NCBI RefSeq assembly: GCF_030272615.1
Contig: NC_081406.1
Coordinates: 192,021,891-192,085,890 of the forward strand
Direction of reading: 5' to 3'
Length of the DNA: 64,000 bases
Source: Cryptomeria japonica
Lineage: Eukaryota; Streptophyta; Pinopsida; Cupressales; Cupressaceae
Below are positions 59,469-64,000 of the stretch, piece by piece. Within the stretch, counting starts at the first letter, position 1; each line of letters starts with the position of its first letter. The notes beneath the pieces were generated by a model that made no database searches, was not told the origin of the DNA, and was given only the letters and a program-made list of their open reading frames with translations. A program made the translations under genes and the position numbers.

Positions 59469-61088
59469 TATTAAAACAAGGTTTTAGAAGACAAGGACTT
59501 GGGAAATTTGAACAAGGAATTAGAATCCCTATAAACCCTCCTACACAAACTAATAATGAAAGTCTAGGACATTATCATGAATCCCCTATAGATGATCTCC
59601 TTAGAATTAAAATTTTTGAGGATTACCTTGCAAAGCATAAGACCTATCATTCATCTAAGGGTGCTACTTCTTCAAACACTCCTTTTTGTTTATATCATCA
59701 AACTCATGACCATCATGCTAATGATTGTTCAGATTTTCAAAAGAGTTTAAAAGAGCTAATTGATAATGGAACTGTTAAATTCATAGACGACAATCCTTCT
59801 TCTCCGAACAACCCTTATCCTAAAACTCAAAAGACTAAATCTGTAACTATTGGTGATCGAGAGCAATTAGTAACTAGAATCTTTTGGAGATTGAAGTATG
59901 ATAAGAATGTTGTTTTTCCTTTTGTAAAATTTAGTAATAAGCATAAAGAAGGTAGTGAACATTGCCTTTTTCATCATGGTGATTCTCAGTCTCTTGGAAA
60001 GTGTAAAGCATTTAAAGAATTTGTTCAAGAACAATATGATCTTTCTCGCATACCTCATTCATCTAATCTTGCTCTTTTTCTTGGTGAAAAGGTAATGCCT
60101 TAGCACTCCATTCACCCTTCATGTTGCTCCTCACCCTTTGACATAAGTAATTAACTTAATTGAGGGCTCTTTGTCATAAGAGGTGATGCTTTTTCAATTA
60201 CAAACATCTTGGGGCAGCAGCATGGTTCATTCTTGGTTGTATACTTGGGGGGCAAGTTCCTTATCCTTCTCTTTCTCTCTATCTAAAATGTTACTATTCC
60301 CTTTAGGGGTTGCATTTTCCATGTTTTGATATCCTTTCTTGCATGGAATGGTATGTCTTTTATTATTAATCTCTCTTTAGCAGAATGTGTGATCTTTCAT
60401 TCTATTTTTCTCTCTTTCCCTTTAAAGATTACCCATTCTTTAGAAATGCATTTTACATATATTAATGTCTTTTCTTACATTGAATATTCCTTCATGTGAG
60501 TATATTGTATATTTTCTTATGTCTAATCTCTCCCTAGAGGTTGTGTAATCATTCTCATTGTCTCTATGCTTAGGGGGCAATGATCCCTCTCTTATCCTTT
60601 CTAAGGATCCACATTTCCTTTGTTGAGTGGTGTTTGCTTATGATTTGATGTCATTCCTTGTGTGAAGTTGTTGTTTACTCAAGGATTCTCTCTTATGCAA
60701 GAGGTGTATGTCCTTGGCAACAACCTCTTTTTCACTTGGAAATGTATATCTATTATAAACTTACCCCTCACATTGGGTCAAAAGTGTGTCATCCTTCATC
60801 AAGAATCCCTTTCACCTCACAATAGGGGAAGGTATGCATTCTTGTTCCCCTTCCCTTCTTTTGGTAGAAGATATTATGTTTGTTCAAGAACTCCTCTCGG
60901 AGGTAGATGTATTTTGAGCAAAGATATCTTCTCCTCCAAGGATCCTCTTTACACTAGTTGCAAGATATTTCTTTTTCAACTATCTTATCCTTGCTTGAAG
61001 AGTATCCCCTCTTTAGCTTGGATTTATGACATTGCTGCCTAAAGGATATTTCCTTGGTGTTGAAGGCAGGTATTCTTGTTTCTAGCTT

Positions 61089-61128
61089 CCTTAAGACATC
61101 AACATAGGGCTATGTTGATATCTTAAGG
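61089..61128. repeat. 19-bp-arm inverted repeat (hairpin)
   Basis: Left arm 61,089-61,107 (CCTTAAGACATCAACATAG), right arm 61,110-61,128, loop GG, one mismatch. It is followed at once by a G-rich run (61,126-61,142). A transcript of either strand could form a stable stem. Confidence 0.85.
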
Positions 61129-61182
61129 GGGGGCAAGGGGGTGCATGCATATCACCCTCTTTATACCCATATCTTTGCATGT

Positions 61183-61560
61183 CTTAAACGAGGTGTTTAG
61201 ACTTTGAACCAAAGAAAACAAACTCTTATACGAGATGCTTCATGCCCAAAACTAGATGCAACATTTGATATATGTCTTAGATGTGGTGCACATTATCGAA
61301 ATTGGAGAAAACAAACTCTTACATGGGATGTCCTCAAAACCATACATGTATTTGTCTTAAACGAGGTTACACATTCTCAAAACCAAAGAAAACAAAATAT
61401 TATACGAGATGTTCCCAAGGCTAGACATTCGCCCCTTGGCATTTGCATTTGCATTACATGTCTTAAACAAGTTGGAGCATGCTTGAAAGTAGAGAAAACA
61501 AACTCTTATACCAGGTGCTATATACTTGAAACTAGACATCACTTGCACACACACACGAGG
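61183..61560 (+). repeat. Four imperfect repeats of about 80-105 bp
   Basis: GTCTTAAACGAGGT-type starts occur at 61,183, 61,275, 61,353 and 61,460. Each is followed about 30-50 bp later by AGAAAACAAACTCTTATA or a variant, then CGAGATG-like bases. Diverged but clearly one unit. Confidence 0.7.
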
Positions 61561-62128
61561 ATGAGTGGAACTAGCAAAACACAGTTAGACTATTCCTACT
61601 CTCTTCCTCAACATGGATCTCCTAGAAAAATGCATCTAGAATGTGTATCTATGTCCTCTCTACCTATAAAAACACATCTGGAATGTGTATCCATGCTCTC
61701 TATCTCCTTCTCACGAGCTCATAGTTTTGCTATTTGTAGTTCATGGATGATGTGTGCCTTGCTATTTTATGTGATCACTTGTGTTCTTGAGATGACATTT
61801 TTCAAGAATGATATTAATGGTTGAGACATTTTGATATAGAGGTATCTTCGGCTAGTTGACTTGAGGTCTTATTTTTGGTCTTTAGCCTTTGTGTTGTATG
61901 CATTTTTCCTTTTGTCTTTGTTTGTATTTGTTTGCCTTTGGTAGGCCTTTTTGCCTTGTCTTGTGTGCCCTTGCATGCATTTGAATGAGTTAAGATCCTA
62001 AGATTCGGGGCTTTGTTCCTTGAAATTAGTGATGTATTATACTCCTAGTTGCTCATTTCTTCCATCTTATTCATCTCTCTCTCATATACTTTACCATGAG
62101 TATTTGCATAGGCTCATACTCCCGTTAA

Positions 62129-62143
62129 AGTGGGGGCTAAATG
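62129..62143 (+). other. Polypurine tract
   Basis: AAAGTGGGGGCTAAA (about 62,129-62,141) directly precedes TGTAGTGTTGTAAAT. It has typical gypsy PPT composition and position. Confidence 0.65.
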
Positions 62144-64000
62144 TAGTGTTGTAAATTTTCAGTTGGCCAATTGACACCTCATGTTTATGCCCCTACTTTA
62201 GTTTGTCTCCCCCTCATCTCCTATCTGGGTTTGTTCAGTGCCTTAACTCTAGTTTTTATGCCATATGCACCTACCAAATGATTCTCTGGAGGGGTGTCCT
62301 CCTCTCTGGGCCTTAATTTTGGTCCCTAATTGAGGAGGACCAGAGCGCCTAGTACCCTATCCCCCTCAACGAGACCCAATTTTTAAGAGAGGGATGAGAC
62401 CTATCTCTTTGATGAGAAATGAAATTGGTGGCTCTATATGACCATTGGAGGTTGTCATAATTAGTAAATTGACCTAAGATCTTATATATAGAGCACATGA
62501 TCAACCCAGTTTCATCCAGACAAGTATTTTGTCTCCATATCCAAGCATTCATCATCAATCATTTTAAGAGATCTTCAAGGCTGCATATTCTTCATTCATC
62601 CTCGTGGAACATAATTACAACATTCATATGCAATCATGTGTGTGTGACTAGGGTTTTATCATGTTCATGCCATTTCATACAACATATGTGATAACATTCA
62701 AGAAGAAAAGCATCAATATCAATCATTGCAAATCTGAGGTATATATTTTCATTGTTTATTTTAGTATTTGCAATATTTCATTCAAGTTTAATTCCTAAAT
62801 CAAGGCTTGACTTAGGTAAACCCCTATTCCCAACCTATTTCCCCTAACTCAAACCCCTATATTCCCAGCCTATATCCCCTTTTTTCTATGTGTAGGAAGC
62901 AGGTACAAAGCTGAGATCTTTAGGATAAGTTTTATTTACAGAGATGAACAGGTTCCCCTTTGGACGCTAAAAAGTGCAGAGGATCAGTGCGATGGGCATA
63001 TCGGTCTTGAAATTTCAAGAGATCCTTCTAAGAACAAATCAAAATACACTTACATTGCTCAGATCTAGGTTTGTGGCTTTATTCAACGATTGTAGCTCGT
63101 TGTTTGCGCATAATTACCTCAATTCCAACACATTTACCCTAATTTCAAAATTTTCACAATTCAACTTAAGAGAGGGTAATCAATCCAATACCATTAAATC
63201 CAATACAATTCTTAGCCTTGTTCTTGTTGGTTTCTCGCTAGATCTATTGGGTTCACCCCTCTTTAATGTAGTGGTCCCTAAGCCTAAAATTAGTGGTTTA
63301 TACTATATCTAATTATGGAAACCCTAATTTTTCACTACTACATTTATTTATTTAAGTTGTCCCTTTCCTAAATTAAATAAATATTTTATTTATTTGATTG
63401 GCCCCACCTCTTCTATTAATTAAATAAGCTCTTTAATTTATTTAATTAATTCATTATCTTTTTCTCTCCGTGACACTTGTATTTCATCTCTTAATTTACA
63501 TTCAACCACATCTCTAATATTTTCATATTTCCTATATATACCCTCTAATCTAAGCCGACCATTTATCCCTCCACCTCTTAATCCTAGCCCTTTGTTTCTA
63601 GGGTATTCTCCATAAAAGAGGATTCTTGAACCCTATCCCTCCATATAGCAATCAATCAATCAATCAAGTGTCTACACTTTGTCAAATTACACAACCACAA
63701 TCTATTCTCTATTGAGGTCTTGTGCACAATACAAAATATAAGAGCAACCATAATATAAAGCAATATCAATGGAGATATGAATTTTCTAATTTAAATTAAT
63801 CATAGTCTAGTATAATCTTTTTTGCAAAATTGCCTCTGCATGTGAAAAAGCGATGCAATGCATTGACATCCTTTTTTGAGTATTCTTATCCATCGCGGGG
63901 AAATTACAGAGGCTCTGCAAATCGTTTCACTATTTTGGCTAATAACTCTGGGACTGAGTATCTTGGTAGGGTCATATCACGGACCCGCGATCAAGAGGCC
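62144..64000 (+). mobile_element. 3' LTR of the gag-type element, possibly running off the window
   Basis: Starts TGTAGTGTTGTAAATT after the polypurine tract. A TATA box (TTATATATAGAGC) lies near 62,481-62,490. I could not fix its 3' end. The stretch from about 63,330 resembles LTR-type DNA again: AAATAAATATT words and CATAAAAGAGG at 63,611, like the minus-strand region at 34,076. So either the LTR is long or a second LTR starts there. A CAAT microsatellite (five units) lies near 63,647-63,667. Confidence 0.5.

Larger units (their letters stand above)
51899..60103 (+). pseudogene. Gag-type ORF interrupted by copia and by a 74-bp duplication
   Basis: Part 1 (51,899-52,312) encodes an acid/Asn/Pro-rich stretch (NPRDANGEPNTCTS, DLSNEEQEFKRKM). 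A 74-bp tandem duplication (52,220-52,293 and 52,294-52,367) then shifts the frame. With one copy ignored, the frame runs on to the copia insertion and resumes at 59,469, so these are two breaks of one ORF. Part 2 (to the stop at 60,101-60,103) contains a gypsy-gag knuckle-like motif, CLYHQTHDHHANDC (about 59,690-59,735). It is followed by FQKSLKELIDNGTVKF and a second C-H-type motif, CLFHHGDSQSLGKC (about 59,965-60,005). Likely RNA-binding particle protein. The true start may lie upstream. Confidence 0.7.
60104..62128 (+). other. 3' spacer of the gag-type element
   Basis: No pol genes. The plus strand is T- and C-rich with several short runs of the kind CTTGGGGGGCAA (about 60,246, 60,571 and 61,122). 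It holds a near-perfect hairpin at 61,089-61,128 and four imperfect repeats at 61,183-61,560. The frames at 60,662-61,042 and 61,204-61,824 show no family resemblance, and the second is made of the repeats. Confidence 0.5.
51880..64000 (+). mobile_element. Gypsy-like element with gag but no visible pol, split by copia
   Basis: Pieces in order: gag-type ORF part 1 (51,899-52,567), copia insertion (52,568-59,463), gag-type ORF part 2 (59,464-60,103), 3' spacer (60,104-62,128), polypurine tract and LTR from 62,144. No protease, RT or integrase occurs between gag and the polypurine tract, so the element is non-autonomous or internally deleted. Its 5' LTR was not identified, and its 3' LTR may run to or beyond the window end. 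Confidence 0.6.

Noticed and set aside
61204-61824. 206-codon plus-strand frame with Cys/His residues
   Set aside because: It is built from the tandem repeats and shows no domain. The apparent Cys/His pattern follows repeat units and not a zinc motif.
1-64000. Host protein-coding gene, tRNA or rRNA
   Set aside because: No frame shows a host family outside transposon proteins, and no tRNA or rRNA sequence was recognised by eye. A covariance-model scan for tRNAs would settle this.

Overview
The window reads as intergenic DNA of a large, repeat-rich plant nuclear genome. A conifer or other gymnosperm is my best guess, based on the style of the elements (Tat-lineage Ty3/gypsy, Ty1/copia, plant L1-type LINE with RNase H, plant mobile domain) and the absence of any ordinary exon-intron gene. 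I cannot name the species. I found no intact host gene, tRNA, rRNA or CRISPR array. Almost every coding stretch belongs to a transposable element, and most are broken by stops that look like cytosine-deamination damage (TAG and TGA in place of CAG, CGA or TGG).

Layout. 1-2.9 kb: non-coding, with two tandem repeats. 3.0-10.3 kb (+): a decayed Ty3/gypsy Tat-type gag-pol with protease, G-patch, RT, two RNase H domains and integrase. 10.3-15.9 kb: a low-complexity spacer, an antisense plant-mobile-domain ORF, an AGCGCT-rich array and a polypurine tract. 15.9-17.4 kb: an LTR. 18.0-19.2 kb (+): a second, very old gypsy protease remnant. 21,492-29,463 (+): a complete 7,972-bp LTR element with 1,139-bp LTRs and CCTCC target duplications. 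It has a zinc-knuckle gag-like ORF and a giant second ORF but no polymerase. 30-33.6 kb: gag-like debris, a promoter-bearing LTR and a LINE RNase H remnant.

33.6-43.3 kb (-): a decayed Tat-type gypsy pol. It was later hit by a 1,204-bp solo LTR (41,553-42,756, CCACT duplication) and by a 5.1-kb LINE (about 34,748-39,838) with a long, slightly diverged target duplication. The LINE carries RT-RNase H followed by an extra 570-codon ORF inside the same insertion. 43.7-45.0 kb (-): an LTR of the same family as the one at 15.9 kb. 45.7-47.4 kb: tandem duplications. 47.6-50.6 kb (-): a decayed gag-like ORF.

51.9-64 kb (+): a gypsy-like element with a gag-type ORF and no visible pol. It is split by a 6,896-bp Ty1/copia element (52,568-59,463, coded on the minus strand, CATCA duplication), followed by its 3' spacer, polypurine tract and LTR.

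How the pieces relate. The two elements that carry gag-like proteins but no pol must depend on enzymes supplied in trans. The 21.5-29.5 kb element shares its initiator-Met primer site and a pyrimidine-rich U5 end with the copia elements, so a copia polymerase is the likeliest partner. The same capsid-like or 'plant transposon' domain seems to occur in the LTR element (ORF2), in the LINE (third ORF) and perhaps in the 47.6-50.6 kb debris. This apparent exchange of a non-enzymatic domain between unrelated retroelements is the most interesting feature of the window.
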